A stretch of 45,849 nucleotides of DNA from Bacillota bacterium (GTDB lineage: Bacteria > Bacillota > Bacilli > Alicyclobacillales > SLC66): contig JAJZCJ010000002.1 in the NCBI GenBank assembly GCA_021846145.1, positions 1 through 45,849 of the forward strand, given 5' to 3'. Of the stretch, positions 15,981-26,300 are shown one piece after another; the stretch's first letter is position 1, and each line of letters opens with the position of its first letter. The notes under the pieces were generated by a model. It was not told the DNA's origin and made no database searches. It worked only from the letters and a program-made list of their open reading frames with translations. The position numbers and the translations under genes were made by a program.

Positions 15981-17618
15981 ATGATGGAATTGGCACAATT
16001 TAGAGGAATATCATTGGATACAGAACGTGCATATGAGCAAATCAGTCCGTTTGAGTTTAAGAACAAATTGATCAGTTTAGCACAAGAACAGGAAGAAAAA
16101 AGTGCCAAGGCGATGCTTAACGCAGGGCGTGGCAATCCCAATTGGGTGGCGGCCACTCCACGAGAAGCGTTTTTTACATTGGGTCAATTTGCTGTATCTG
16201 AAAGTCGTAGAGTTTGGAATCAAGGTGATCTTGCCGGGCAGCCTGACAAGCAGGGCATTGCTGATCGGATCACCACCTTTATTGCCCGGAATTCATCACT
16301 GCCAGGGGTGGAATTGCTCAGGCGAGTGGTAGATTATGGCGCAAATGTACTGGGATTTGACGCTGACTCATGGGTGTTTGAGTTAGTGGATGGGATCATT
16401 GGCGACAACTATCCGACACCAGATCGAATGCTCGGGTATGTAGAAAAGGTGGTTCGTGAATTTTTGCAAAAGGCGTTGTTTGAGGGACAAGGATTGGCTG
16501 AGGAATTTGATTTATTTGCCGTAGAGGGTGCCACCGCAGGTATGTGTTACATATTTGACTCACTGCTCGCGAATCAGTTGTTGTCCCGTGGGGACAAGGT
16601 GGCGATTATGGTGCCTATTTTTCCTCCCTATTTCGAAATCCCACAGTTGGATCGTTATCAGTTTACAGTGGTGGAGATAAGAGCAAATGGAATTGATGAA
16701 AAAGGGGCGCACACGTGGCAGTATCCGCTTGATGAATTGAAAAAATTAGAAGATCCTAGCATCAAAGCGTTATTTTTAGTGAATCCAAGTAATCCGCCGT
16801 CTGTGGCAATGGCGCCTGATTCGGTACAAGTGCTAATTGACATTGTGAAGAAAAACAATCCGCAATTAATGATCATTTCAGATGATGTGTATGGAACCTT
16901 CGTGGATCACTTTCATTCACTACTTGCTGAGTTGCCATTTAATACGATCGGCGTCTATTCCTTCTCCAAGTATTTTGGTGTGACTGGATGGCGGTTAGGC
17001 GTGGTGGCTATTCATCAACGCAACGTGTTTGATGAGCGGTTGCGACAATTGCCGCGTGATCAAATAGAAGCGCTCAATTCGCGCTATGCTTCTTTATCAC
17101 AGCAACCTGTAGAGCTGCGATTTATGGACAGACTAGTAGCAGACAGTCGTCAAGTGGCAATGAACCACACAGCGGGGTTATCTACGCCTCAGCAGGTGCA
17201 AATGGCATTGTTCGCCGCATTCGCCTTGCTTGATCAGGGTAATCAATATCAAGAATTAACGAAAACTATTTGTCGACGCCGAATGGCGATATTATACGAT
17301 GGATTAGAGTTGCCAATTCCGAAGTTGGAACATGATGCAGACTATTATACGGAGTTTGATTTGATGGAGTGGGCAACCAATCATTATGGCGACGATTTTG
17401 CGCGCTATTTAAAGGCTAACTATGAACCACTGGACATCCTTTTTCGATTAGCAGAAGTCTCTTCCATTGTGCTTTTAAACGGTGGAGGATTTCATGGCCC
17501 TACTTGGTCGATTCGGGTGTCTTTGGCAAACTTGAACGATGAAGCGTATGAAAGAATCGGACAGGAATTGCACCACGCGTTAGATGGATACGTCACCAAC
17601 TGGGAAAAATCAAAGTGA
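15981..17618 (+). CDS. asdA: Aspartate 4-decarboxylase (PLP-dependent)
   Basis: 545 residues, the usual length of L-aspartate beta-decarboxylases, which are much longer than the related class I aminotransferases. GGAG lies eight bases before the ATG at 15981. Family features include the N-terminal GRGNPNWVAATPREAFF, VNPSNPPS, SDDVYGTFVDHF, and the PLP lysine K330 in SFSKYFGVTGWRLG. It converts aspartate to alanine and CO2, using up a proton, and forms large oligomers in the cytoplasm. The isoaspartyl dipeptidase 15 bases downstream would feed it aspartate. No aspartate/alanine exchanger gene is adjacent. Confidence 0.92.
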   Translation: MMELAQFRGISLDTERAYEQISPFEFKNKLISLAQEQEEKSAKAMLNAGRGNPNWVAATPREAFFTLGQFAVSESRRVWNQGDLAGQPDKQGIADRITTFIARNSSLPGVELLRRVVDYGANVLGFDADSWVFELVDGIIGDNYPTPDRMLGYVEKVVREFLQKALFEGQGLAEEFDLFAVEGATAGMCYIFDSLLANQLLSRGDKVAIMVPIFPPYFEIPQLDRYQFTVVEIRANGIDEKGAHTWQYPLDELKKLEDPSIKALFLVNPSNPPSVAMAPDSVQVLIDIVKKNNPQLMIISDDVYGTFVDHFHSLLAELPFNTIGVYSFSKYFGVTGWRLGVVAIHQRNVFDERLRQLPRDQIEALNSRYASLSQQPVELRFMDRLVADSRQVAMNHTAGLSTPQQVQMALFAAFALLDQGNQYQELTKTICRRRMAILYDGLELPIPKLEHDADYYTEFDLMEWATNHYGDDFARYLKANYEPLDILFRLAEVSSIVLLNGGGFHGPTWSIRVSLANLNDEAYERIGQELHHALDGYVTNWEKSK

Positions 17619-17633
17619 TGAGGGGGCGCTCAT

Positions 17634-18968
17634 ATGTCACACTTAACATTAATTCGCAACGCCAACCTATATTCGCCTAAACCACGCGGAATAATGGATG
17701 TATTAGTTGGTGGGCAACAAATCATCGCTGTGGGAAAAAACCTATCCCTACATGGTACAGGTATCGAAATTGACGAAGTGGACGCCTCTGGCTTATACAT
17801 GTTTCCTGGTTTGTTGGATCAACATGTGCATATGGCTGGAGGAGGCGGGGAAGGTGGGTTCCATTATCGCACTCCGGAAATTTCACTTAGTCATATTACA
17901 ACAGCTGGCGTAACGACCGTCGTCGGCGTGTTAGGGACAGATGGCGTGACGCGCACCACTAGGGAGTTATTAGCAAAAGCGGAAGCGTTGGACTTCGAAG
18001 GAATTTCGACGTACATCTACTGCGGGGCTTATCAAGTGCCCACGCGCACGGTGACAGGCACTCCGAGATCAGACATTGTACTGATTAATAAAGTAATTGG
18101 AGTCGGAGAAATTGCGATTTCTGATACGAGATCTAGCCATCCAAGTGAGAATGAACTAGCAGAGTTAGCGAGTGAAGCAAGGGTAGGTGGATTGCTGTCC
18201 GGGAAGGCAGGCGTGTTGCATCTGCATGTGGGCGATGATGATACGAAGCTTGATGTGTTATTTCAACTGCTAAAGCGCACGGAATTGCCACAATCTGTGT
18301 TTGTGCCCACACATCTCAATCGCAATCAGGATCTGCTACAAGACGGAATTCGATATGGACTGATGGGTGGATTTGTTGATGTCACCTCAGGGATTCGGCC
18401 TGATCAGCATGACCATATATCTGTCAAACCGTCACAAGCCATCAAGCAACTACGAGAGGCCGGAGTGAAGCTAGATCGCATTACAATGAGCTCAGATAGT
18501 AACGGCAGTTCTCCAATTTTTGATGACAAAGGAAAGCTCGTCGCGATGGGCGTTGGTTCTATTGCGACATTATGGGAGGAAGTCCGCGATACCATTGTTC
18601 AAGAAAAATTGGCGATTGAGGATGCTATCTCTATTGTCACACTCAATGTAGCGCGGGTGCTAAAGCTTGGTCATAAGGGTAGGATAATGAGCGGAGCAGA
18701 TGCTGATCTTATATTGACTGATGATCACTTTCAAATTTCGCACGTATTAGCAAAAGGTACGTGGATGGTGCAAGACGGAAAACCAGTTGTATTTGGTACC
18801 TTTGAAAATGTTGATAATATACCTGGTGCTCCAGGTAGCAAAGCATCGGCTGGTAAAGAAAATAAGGAAAGAGGTCGTCATATGCTTGCACCAGATGAGG
18901 ATGATCCTGACGATTTCCCGGATGCAGAGGAACGGAAGAAGGCAAGTGGACGCAGGTACTGTTGCTAA
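17634..18968 (+). CDS. iadA: Isoaspartyl dipeptidase (beta-aspartyl-peptidase)
   Basis: 444 residues, ATG after GAGGGGG. It is an amidohydrolase-fold peptidase that cleaves beta-linked Asp dipeptides left from damaged proteins. Metal and substrate motifs: DQHVHMAGGGGEGG, GEIAISDTRSSHPS, LHLHVGDD, VPTHLNRN and MSSDSNGSSPIFDD. At the place of the carboxylated bridging Lys of E. coli IadA (GVKCAISDHRS) this protein has Glu, a substitution I believe occurs in some family members. The enzyme body ends near GTFEN as in E. coli. About 50 extra residues follow, rich in Lys/Arg then Asp/Glu and ending RRYCC. It is coupled to asdA, so isoaspartyl peptides are converted to aspartate and then alanine. 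Confidence 0.93.
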   Translation: MSHLTLIRNANLYSPKPRGIMDVLVGGQQIIAVGKNLSLHGTGIEIDEVDASGLYMFPGLLDQHVHMAGGGGEGGFHYRTPEISLSHITTAGVTTVVGVLGTDGVTRTTRELLAKAEALDFEGISTYIYCGAYQVPTRTVTGTPRSDIVLINKVIGVGEIAISDTRSSHPSENELAELASEARVGGLLSGKAGVLHLHVGDDDTKLDVLFQLLKRTELPQSVFVPTHLNRNQDLLQDGIRYGLMGGFVDVTSGIRPDQHDHISVKPSQAIKQLREAGVKLDRITMSSDSNGSSPIFDDKGKLVAMGVGSIATLWEEVRDTIVQEKLAIEDAISIVTLNVARVLKLGHKGRIMSGADADLILTDDHFQISHVLAKGTWMVQDGKPVVFGTFENVDNIPGAPGSKASAGKENKERGRHMLAPDEDDPDDFPDAEERKKASGRRYCC

Positions 18969-18984
18969 ATTACTGTTGCTAAAT
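18957..18984 (+). repeat. 14-bp perfect tandem duplication over the iadA stop codon
   Basis: TACTGTTGCTAAAT occurs twice back to back (18957-18970 and 18971-18984). The first copy encodes the last three residues and the stop codon of iadA. It is probably a replication-slippage duplication. Confidence 0.9.
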
Positions 18985-19060
18985 TGATTGAAAAATAGAT
19001 GGGATATCTGTAATATGAGTATATTCGGATGATAATAGATGTAGAAAAGTGGTGATGGTC

Positions 19061-20002
19061 ATGGGAAAATTGTTGATTTTAGGGCATAAGAACCCGGATA
19101 CGGATTCTATTTGCTCAGCTATTGTATATGCAGATTTAAAGCAGCGGTTAGGAGTTTCGACACAAGCCGTGCGCCTAGGTGCTATCAATAAGGAAACGCG
19201 CTTTGTGTTGGATTATTTTCAAGTTTCAGAACCTGTGCTAATCGACACAGTTGCGACAGAGGCTGAACAGGTCATATTGGTAGATCACAATGAACGGCAA
19301 CAAAGTGCCTCTGACATAGACAAGGTACAAATTATCGAGGTCATTGATCATCATCGAATCGCCAATTTTGAAACTAGTGCTCCACTTTACTATCGGGCAG
19401 AGCCTGTTGGTTGCACAGCGACGATTATCTATAAAATGTATCAGGAAAAACACGTGTCAATTCCTAAAAATATGGCGGGATTGTTGTTGTCAGCCATTGT
19501 GTCTGACACACTACTGATGAAATCGCCCACTTGTACAGATGAGGATCGCGAAGCGATGCGTGAACTTGCAAAGATTGCTGACGTAGATTTACAGGATTAC
19601 GGATTGCGGATGTTAAAGTCAGGGACAGACGTGCTAGATAAAACTGTCGATGAATTGGTTGCAAGTGACGCAAAAGAGTTTAAGATGGGTAGTTTCAGAG
19701 TGAAAATTGCTCAAATTAATGTGATTGATTTTGCAGATGTGATGAATCGCCAACAGGAATTAGAGCCAAAGCTGTTAGAAGTGATTACGAATGAAAATTT
19801 GGATCTGTTTTTGTATGTAGTGACAGACATCCTCAATAGCAATTCCACTATTATCGCATTGGGAGAATCGAAAAACGCTGTGGAAGAGGCGTTTAAGGTG
19901 TCTCTTGATCATAATAGCGCATTGCTTAATGGTGTTGTCTCAAGAAAAAAACAAATTGTGCCCGTGTTGACCGCCGCACTGGAGGCGATGATCGCTAAAT
20001 GA
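19061..20002 (+). CDS. ppaC: Manganese-dependent inorganic pyrophosphatase (class II, DHH family)
   Basis: 313 residues from the ATG at 19061; GTG/ATG codons at 19049-19055 are in frame but lengthen the family N-terminus, which normally starts just before [11 protein letters not shown]. Metal-binding motifs are [13 protein letters not shown], the DHN of LVDHNERQQ, the DHH motif [10 protein letters not shown], and the C-terminal domain with [10 protein letters not shown]. It hydrolyses pyrophosphate in the cytoplasm and drives biosynthesis. No CBS/DRTGG regulatory insert is present. Its stop overlaps the start of the next gene by 4 bases. Confidence 0.94.
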   Translation: MGKLLILGHKNPDTDSICSAIVYADLKQRLGVSTQAVRLGAINKETRFVLDYFQVSEPVLIDTVATEAEQVILVDHNERQQSASDIDKVQIIEVIDHHRIANFETSAPLYYRAEPVGCTATIIYKMYQEKHVSIPKNMAGLLLSAIVSDTLLMKSPTCTDEDREAMRELAKIADVDLQDYGLRMLKSGTDVLDKTVDELVASDAKEFKMGSFRVKIAQINVIDFADVMNRQQELEPKLLEVITNENLDLFLYVVTDILNSNSTIIALGESKNAVEEAFKVSLDHNSALLNGVVSRKKQIVPVLTAALEAMIAK

Positions 20003-22050
20003 TGCGCGCAGTGGATCAGTACTGGGCGCTTTTGAGTAACAGTGCCATGGGGTTGCTTTTTGCCACCCCAGAACATGTTGTTTTGCAGGTGAGTTCGCGC
20101 ATTTGCGACATGTTTGGTTATTCAAGTGATGAGCTTGTAGGACAAAGCTTTGTATTGATCCACGCTGGGTTGGAAATGGAGAAGGCGTTTGTGCAACATT
20201 ATCAACTCCTTCACACTTCAGAAGACAAGGTGGTCAATTTTGAATTCCCTTTTAGGCGAAAAAACGGCGACATGATGTGGTGTTACGTTTCTGGAACGTT
20301 ACTTGATGAGGAAGACGTTTCCAAAGGGATAATATGGATCATGTTGGATATTACAGAACGTGTCGAAGTGGAAGAAGAGGCAGAATCACAATTGCGTCTT
20401 TCCGCTAAGGTATTTGAACAGAGCCGTGAAGGAATTGTCGTCACGGCTGCTGATGCGAGCATCATTTCAGTCAATAAGGCATTTGTCGAGCTTACTGGGT
20501 TCGATGAGGCAGAGGCGCTGGGCAAAAATCCACGCTTTCTTGCATCGGGTCGTCATCATAAGAATTTTTACCAGTTGTTATGGGACACGGTGATTACCAC
20601 TGGTCACTGGCAGGGGGAAATATGGAATCGACGGAAGGATGGCAGTATCTACCCAGAGTGGTTGTCCATTACTCGCGTGCTCAATCCTCTAGGGGTTCTG
20701 ACAAATTATATAGGTATTTTTTCAGACATTACGCATCGTAAGATAGCTGAAGAGAAAATCCAGCGTATGGCTCATTACGATCCACTCACAGGCCTTCCTA
20801 ACCGCGCATTGCTTGTTGATCGGGCAAATCAAGCGATAAGGCGAGCCGAACGCAATGGTGAGTCATTGGCGTTGGTATATGTAGATTTGGATCACTTTAA
20901 AAATATAAACGATACACTTGGTCATAGCGTGGGTGACGAGTTGTTAGTTGAACTTGCACAACGGTTGAAAGTTACGCTTCGCGAACAAGACACGGTATCG
21001 AGACAGGGAGGCGATGAATTTATCATATTGCTCCCAGATACTACCACGACAGGCGCGATACACGTAGCTGAAAAATTGCTTCAGGTCATTCCTGAACCTT
21101 TTCGCGTAGGAGATTATGAACTGATTACTACTCCTTCCATTGGGGTTGCCATTTATCCAGCAGATGGGGAAGATCTAGGTGCATTATCTAAATCCGCTGA
21201 TATTGCCATGTACCGCGCAAAACAAGGTGGGCGCAATAGCTATCAGTTTTTTACTCCGGAAATGCAAAAGCGTTCCACCCGGTACTTACAGCTTGAAAAC
21301 GGACTTCGTAAGGCGTTAGAGCGCAACGAATTGTTTTTGCAATATCAACCTCAAGTGGCATTGGATCATGGCAAAATTGTGGGCGTGGAAGCATTGTTGC
21401 GTTGGCAGCACCCAGAACTCGGATTGATTTCACCTGTTGAATTTATTCCAATGGCTGAAGAAAGCGGATTAATCCTCCCAATTGGGGAATGGGTTTTGCG
21501 TACTGCGATTCATCAAATGAAGAGTTGGATTGACCAAGGGTTAACTCCGATTATTGTGGCTGTGAATTTGTCAGCCGTGCAGTTTCGTCAACGTTACTTA
21601 CCGCAATTAATTACGCATATTTTAGATGAAGAAGGATTGCCTGCGCAATGTCTGGAATTGGAATTAACAGAGAGTATGGCGATGAACGAACCTGAGGTGG
21701 CGATTGCGATGATGGATGCGTTACATGAGCGCGGTGTGCGATTGTCAATTGATGATTTTGGCACGGGATATTCATCGCTTGCTTATTTAAAACGTTTTCA
21801 GATAGATAAATTAAAAATTGATCAGTCCTTTGTACGCGATATTGCTTCTGATTCCGAAGATGAGGCGATCATAGATGCGGTCATTAGCATGGCTAAAAGC
21901 TTAAAATTACGAACGATTGCAGAAGGCGTGGAAAACGAACAACAGTTGCAGTTTTTGCGCGATAAGGATTGTGAAGAAATGCAGGGATTCTACCTTAGTC
22001 GACCGATATATGCTGCGGATTTTTTGAACTGGATGATCGATCATCAGTAA
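19999..22050 (+). CDS. PAS-PAS-GGDEF-EAL cyclic-di-GMP protein
   Basis: 683 residues, cytoplasmic, with no membrane helix. Two PAS sensor domains (residues about 5-125 and 130-250; the second has [23 protein letters not shown] flavin/haem-type PAS features) precede a diguanylate cyclase domain with intact GGDEF (337-341) and an inhibitory I-site RxxD (R328-D331). The EAL phosphodiesterase domain has E464-[38 protein letters not shown] and AEGVEN, so both halves look competent. The net direction cannot be predicted. It begins inside the stop of ppaC; the following sbcD is in the same reading frame 30 bases later. Confidence 0.93.
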   Translation: MMRAVDQYWALLSNSAMGLLFATPEHVVLQVSSRICDMFGYSSDELVGQSFVLIHAGLEMEKAFVQHYQLLHTSEDKVVNFEFPFRRKNGDMMWCYVSGTLLDEEDVSKGIIWIMLDITERVEVEEEAESQLRLSAKVFEQSREGIVVTAADASIISVNKAFVELTGFDEAEALGKNPRFLASGRHHKNFYQLLWDTVITTGHWQGEIWNRRKDGSIYPEWLSITRVLNPLGVLTNYIGIFSDITHRKIAEEKIQRMAHYDPLTGLPNRALLVDRANQAIRRAERNGESLALVYVDLDHFKNINDTLGHSVGDELLVELAQRLKVTLREQDTVSRQGGDEFIILLPDTTTTGAIHVAEKLLQVIPEPFRVGDYELITTPSIGVAIYPADGEDLGALSKSADIAMYRAKQGGRNSYQFFTPEMQKRSTRYLQLENGLRKALERNELFLQYQPQVALDHGKIVGVEALLRWQHPELGLISPVEFIPMAEESGLILPIGEWVLRTAIHQMKSWIDQGLTPIIVAVNLSAVQFRQRYLPQLITHILDEEGLPAQCLELELTESMAMNEPEVAIAMMDALHERGVRLSIDDFGTGYSSLAYLKRFQIDKLKIDQSFVRDIASDSEDEAIIDAVISMAKSLKLRTIAEGVENEQQLQFLRDKDCEEMQGFYLSRPIYAADFLNWMIDHQ

Positions 22051-22063
22051 TACTGGTCACGTG

Positions 22064-22083
22064 GAAAGAAGGCGATTCTCATT
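22064..22083 (+). promoter_or_regulatory. Ribosome binding site and ATT start of sbcD
   Basis: AAGAAGG (22066-22072) is followed eight bases later by ATT at 22081. Between the upstream in-frame stop (22048-22050) and the TTG at 22090 there is no ATG, GTG or TTG. ATT at 22081 gives the family N-terminus M-R-I-L-H-T-A-D-W-H, whereas TTG would be 17 bases from the binding site. Confidence 0.6.
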
Positions 22084-23358
22084 CGTATTTTGCATACGGC
22101 TGATTGGCACTTTGGCAAAATGCTTGAGGGACGTGAACGGCTCACTGAGCAAAGACAGTTCATCGAAGAACTCTGTGCGATCTGCGAACAAGAACGCATT
22201 GATCTGGTACTGGTTGCCGGTGATGTCTTTCAGACTGTAAATCCAAGCGCCCAGGCAGAAGAATTATTGTTCTTGGCACTGTCTTCGCTTTCTGCGGGGG
22301 GCACAAGGGGCGTGGTAGTGATTGCCGGGAATCACGATCACCCGGAACGCATTAAGGCAGCGCAACCAATGGCAGATCGCCTTGGCATCTCACTTGTTGG
22401 TTATCCAAAAGACACACTCTATCCCTCCCGTATAGACGAAGAGCACGTAGACAGAGTGGACGCCGGGACCGGATGGGTAGAACTAGCCATTCCAGGTTGT
22501 GTAGAGCATGTGGTGGTAGCTGCTGTCCCGTATCCTTCTGAAGCACGATTGAATGAGGTAATGTCAGAGATATTTGATGATATAGAATTTCAAACAAATT
22601 ATAATGCCAGATTAGCAGAACATTTTCGTCAACTAGCCACACACTTTCGTTCGGATACGGTGAATATCGTGATGAGCCATCTCTATGTAGGCGGAGGAAT
22701 CGAGACAGATTCAGAGGTGCAGATTCAAATCGGCGGAGCTTATGCTGTCGATAAAGACGTATTTCCCCCTATTGCCCAATATGTGGCGTTAGGGCATTTG
22801 CATCGCCCACAAGCAGTACACGGGGCAGCTATGCCTATTCGCTATGCTGGCTCCCCGCTTGCCTACAGTTTTTCAGAGGCAGGACAACAAAAATCAGTGG
22901 TGGTAATAGATGTGCTACCTGGTAAGTCAGCAGTGTGCAAAGAAGTGTCACTACTCAGTGGAAGGCCATTAGTGAAGTGGAATGCAATGCAAGGCATTGA
23001 ACAGGTTATACAATGGGTCAATGAGGGAAGAGACGCGGATGCTTGGATTGACCTTGCGGTGTCTGTGCAAACCGGATTACAACTAGAAGAGATTCACCAG
23101 TTGCGCAACATTCACGCGGGCATTGTGCATATTCGCCCTATTTTGCCAGATCAAGAGCCCCAGCGAGATGCACAAGATAGTTCTGATTTCGCTACGCTGT
23201 CAATGGCAGAGCTGTTTAGCAGGTTTTTCGAAGAAAAGCAGGGAGTTAAGCCAGATGACGTGTTAGTGGATCTGTTTTTGGAGATGGCTACTGGGATTGA
23301 AGATCATATGGATCAGGCACCAGTTGATGTTCGCGAGTTTGAAGAGGTGACGGAATGA
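22081..23358 (+). CDS. sbcD: Exonuclease SbcD (Mre11-type nuclease subunit)
   Basis: 425 residues if read from the ATT at 22081, chosen because it restores the conserved MRILHTADWH strand; from TTG 22090 it would be 422. The metallophosphoesterase ligands are all present: D8/H10 in TADWHFGK, VAGDVFQT, AGNHDHPERI, MSHLYVGG and ALGHLHRPQ. With SbcC it forms the ATP-dependent double-strand nuclease that opens hairpins and protein-blocked ends. The C-terminal capping part is less conserved, ending in acidic residues. Its stop overlaps the sbcC start by 4 bases. Confidence 0.93.
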   Translation: MRILHTADWHFGKMLEGRERLTEQRQFIEELCAICEQERIDLVLVAGDVFQTVNPSAQAEELLFLALSSLSAGGTRGVVVIAGNHDHPERIKAAQPMADRLGISLVGYPKDTLYPSRIDEEHVDRVDAGTGWVELAIPGCVEHVVVAAVPYPSEARLNEVMSEIFDDIEFQTNYNARLAEHFRQLATHFRSDTVNIVMSHLYVGGGIETDSEVQIQIGGAYAVDKDVFPPIAQYVALGHLHRPQAVHGAAMPIRYAGSPLAYSFSEAGQQKSVVVIDVLPGKSAVCKEVSLLSGRPLVKWNAMQGIEQVIQWVNEGRDADAWIDLAVSVQTGLQLEEIHQLRNIHAGIVHIRPILPDQEPQRDAQDSSDFATLSMAELFSRFFEEKQGVKPDDVLVDLFLEMATGIEDHMDQAPVDVREFEEVTE

Positions 23359-26300
23359 GACCCTTGCGATTAACGATCGCTGGATTGCATAGTTTTCGTG
23401 AAAAACAGGCCATAGATTTTTCTCAATTGGCTGATATGGGGATGTTTGGTATATTCGGACCCACTGGTAGTGGGAAGTCTACGATTCTTGACGCGATTAC
23501 CCTCGCTCTTTACGGAGAGGTGGGCAGATCTTCACGAAAACAAGGCATTCTTAATCACGCTGAAAAACAGTTGGCGGTTAGTTTTGAATTTGAAATTGGT
23601 CGCCGCGATGCGCGTAAACACTATCGCGTGGATCGCTCATTCAAACGTGCAGAGGGCTATTCAGTGGTACATCATACCAGCCGGTTACTAGAGTTAGATG
23701 ATCTGCTGGCAAGTAGGGAATATGGTGAAATCGTGCTTGCAGATAGCAAACGCGAGGTGGATCAGATGATTCGCGCGATCATTGGTTTGGAACCACGAGA
23801 TTTTACACGGGCAGTGGTGCTCCCTCAAGGCAAATTTGCTGAATTTTTGCAATTATCCGGCGCAGATCGCAACCAGATGGCGGAGCGGCTTTTTGGATTG
23901 GAGCAGTACGGGGTGCAATTGTCAAAAAGAATCAGTGATCGGCAAAATCAAGATGCGGGTGAGCGCGAAAATGTGATAGCGGCGCAAAATGAATTAGGGG
24001 ATGCGTCTATTGATGCGGTGGCACAAGCGCAAACAGCCGCGTCAGAGACAGAACAAGCATTGGTGGCATCGGGTGTTTGGTTGGATCAAATGAAAACAAT
24101 ATACGAGGAATCAAAGCAGGTATGGGCGTTGCAAAATCAATATGTAAAGGCTAATCAAGTAATGGCGCAGCATCAATCCATGGCAAAGGAAATGCTGCAC
24201 CTTCGTGTTCTCCTAGAAGTGGCGGAGCGGGCTAACCGGGCGTGGCCATATGTGGAAGGGGCACAGGCCATTTCGCGGAAAGTGGAGGGGCTGGAAGTCG
24301 CGTATACGGAAGGGGTTGCGGCTGAAAATCTGGCACAGGGTGAACTACAGCGTGCGCGTGTGGCACTTCAAAATCGAAAATCTGAAAAGGATCTAGAAGA
24401 ACCTGTGTTACTTTTGCAAATGGGTCAATTGGATGAAGCTTTTGCGCTTGAAAAAGGTGTACAACAGCGAATGGTTGCGTTAGACGAATTAACTGCGACT
24501 CATCATGCTGCGATGATTCGTTATCAAACGGCAACAAATAAGAAAGCATTATTAGTTCAGGAAGAACAGAATTTAAGTAAAAGCATTGTCAATACTCAAG
24601 CGCTTTTGGATTCTCATACGATCAGTCCATCTATGCGTAGGCAAACACTTACCTTGCAAGCGATGACGAATAAGTGGCAACAAGCTAAAAATACATATGA
24701 GTTGATTCTTGTTGATGTTAACGGGCGTCAGGCACGTATCCAAAAAGATCAAGCGCAAGTAACGCTTAAATTGACGGAACTGGCGACTTTTAAGCAGAAA
24801 AAGCAATCGTTAGAGCGGAAATTGGAGGAATTATCACGAGTAAATCCAGCAGGTCAGTATCATTTGCCGGATTTAGACACTTGGCTTGTCGAGTTGAGTG
24901 CGCAAGTGCGCACGCTTGGCGAGATAGAGGGTGCGGTGGCACAAGTCAATGCGCGGATTGCTGCGCTGTTGGTGACACAGGTCAGCACGCGGTCTTTGTA
25001 TGAACAAGCAAAGCTGCGTCTAGCATCTGTTGAACAAGAATGGGCGCAACGATTAGCGGCTCAACTACAAGACGGTGAGCCCTGTCCTGTGTGTGGGGCT
25101 ACAGATCACCAGGGACCCATTATGACTGACTTACCGGAGCATGCGTCTAGTGAGATAGAATCATTGGGTGCGGGTCAGGAGTCAGCGTGGGAGGTTGCGG
25201 AACATTGGAAAACAGAAATATCAAAAGGGGAAGTCTCGCTGCATCAGAGTAAGGATGAGGTCAATCGAAGGCATGAAGAGTTGGCGGTTTATCGTTTGCG
25301 TTGTCAGCAATTATGGGAACAAAATGTACCGACAGCAGTGAGCAATAAAAGCGCGGAATTATGGGATAGCAAACAATGGACGGTTGCCATTGATGATGTG
25401 GGCAAATTTGTTGCAGACTTGCGCAGTGCACATAAGAAATGGCAGGAACAAATGGAACAGATCACACAAAACTTAAGTGGAATGCAAGAGCCAGATCGTT
25501 TGATGGAACAGGAAGTAACCGCATTACAGTCTAAATTGCAGGTGGCAAATCAGGAGTTAGATAGGCAACAAAGCGCATTAGAAACAGCGCAAATTGAATT
25601 AGCTACAGGGTTGGTTGAGTGGCAAAAGGGAATGAATGAATTTGGCATGCAGTGCGATGATGTGGAACAAAATGGAACGCAATTAGTTCAGGAACAGGTG
25701 AATCGTCTTGAGAAATGGGATCGTTTGGCAGCAGAAGAACGAGATCAAATGGCTGAGCTTCGTGAGCGGATTTTTAAGTTGCAAGAGGAGGTCAATGAGG
25801 TCAGCCTAGTATCCCATCAAGCGGAACGAGAGGTAGAAGATGCTTCGACAAGACTGGCAGGGTTGGAGAGGGAGTTGGAAGGTAGCAAGCATCGTCTGAG
25901 CCAACTCATCGGCGATCAATCGGCTGCACAAGTGAGGGAAAATATACGTCAGTCTCTGGATAACTTGCATCACAATTTAGAATTGGCAACAGCAGCGGAA
26001 CAGAATGCTAATCATATACTGTCAAAAGCAATGGAAAGCCGCGTACAGGCTGAGGCGGAATTGAAGTCGGAAAAGAACAATCAGCAAGTAGCATTGGAAA
26101 AGCTGGAAAAGGTGTTGGTAGAGGAGAAATTTTTAACGATAGAACAGGTGAAAGACGCGCGGATCAGTGAGGGCGAACGTGTGGATGTTCAATATCGCAT
26201 TCAACAGTATGACAATGAGGGGATACAATACCAAGCTATTCTTGATGAGTTGGCACAACAGCTAAGTGGGCAAAGGATTGACGCAAAACAGTGGGAATTA

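Noticed and set aside
22051..22092. Frameshift or deletion at the 5' end of sbcD
   Set aside because: The frame is intact back to the previous stop and encodes the expected R-I-L residues; only the start codon is non-standard.
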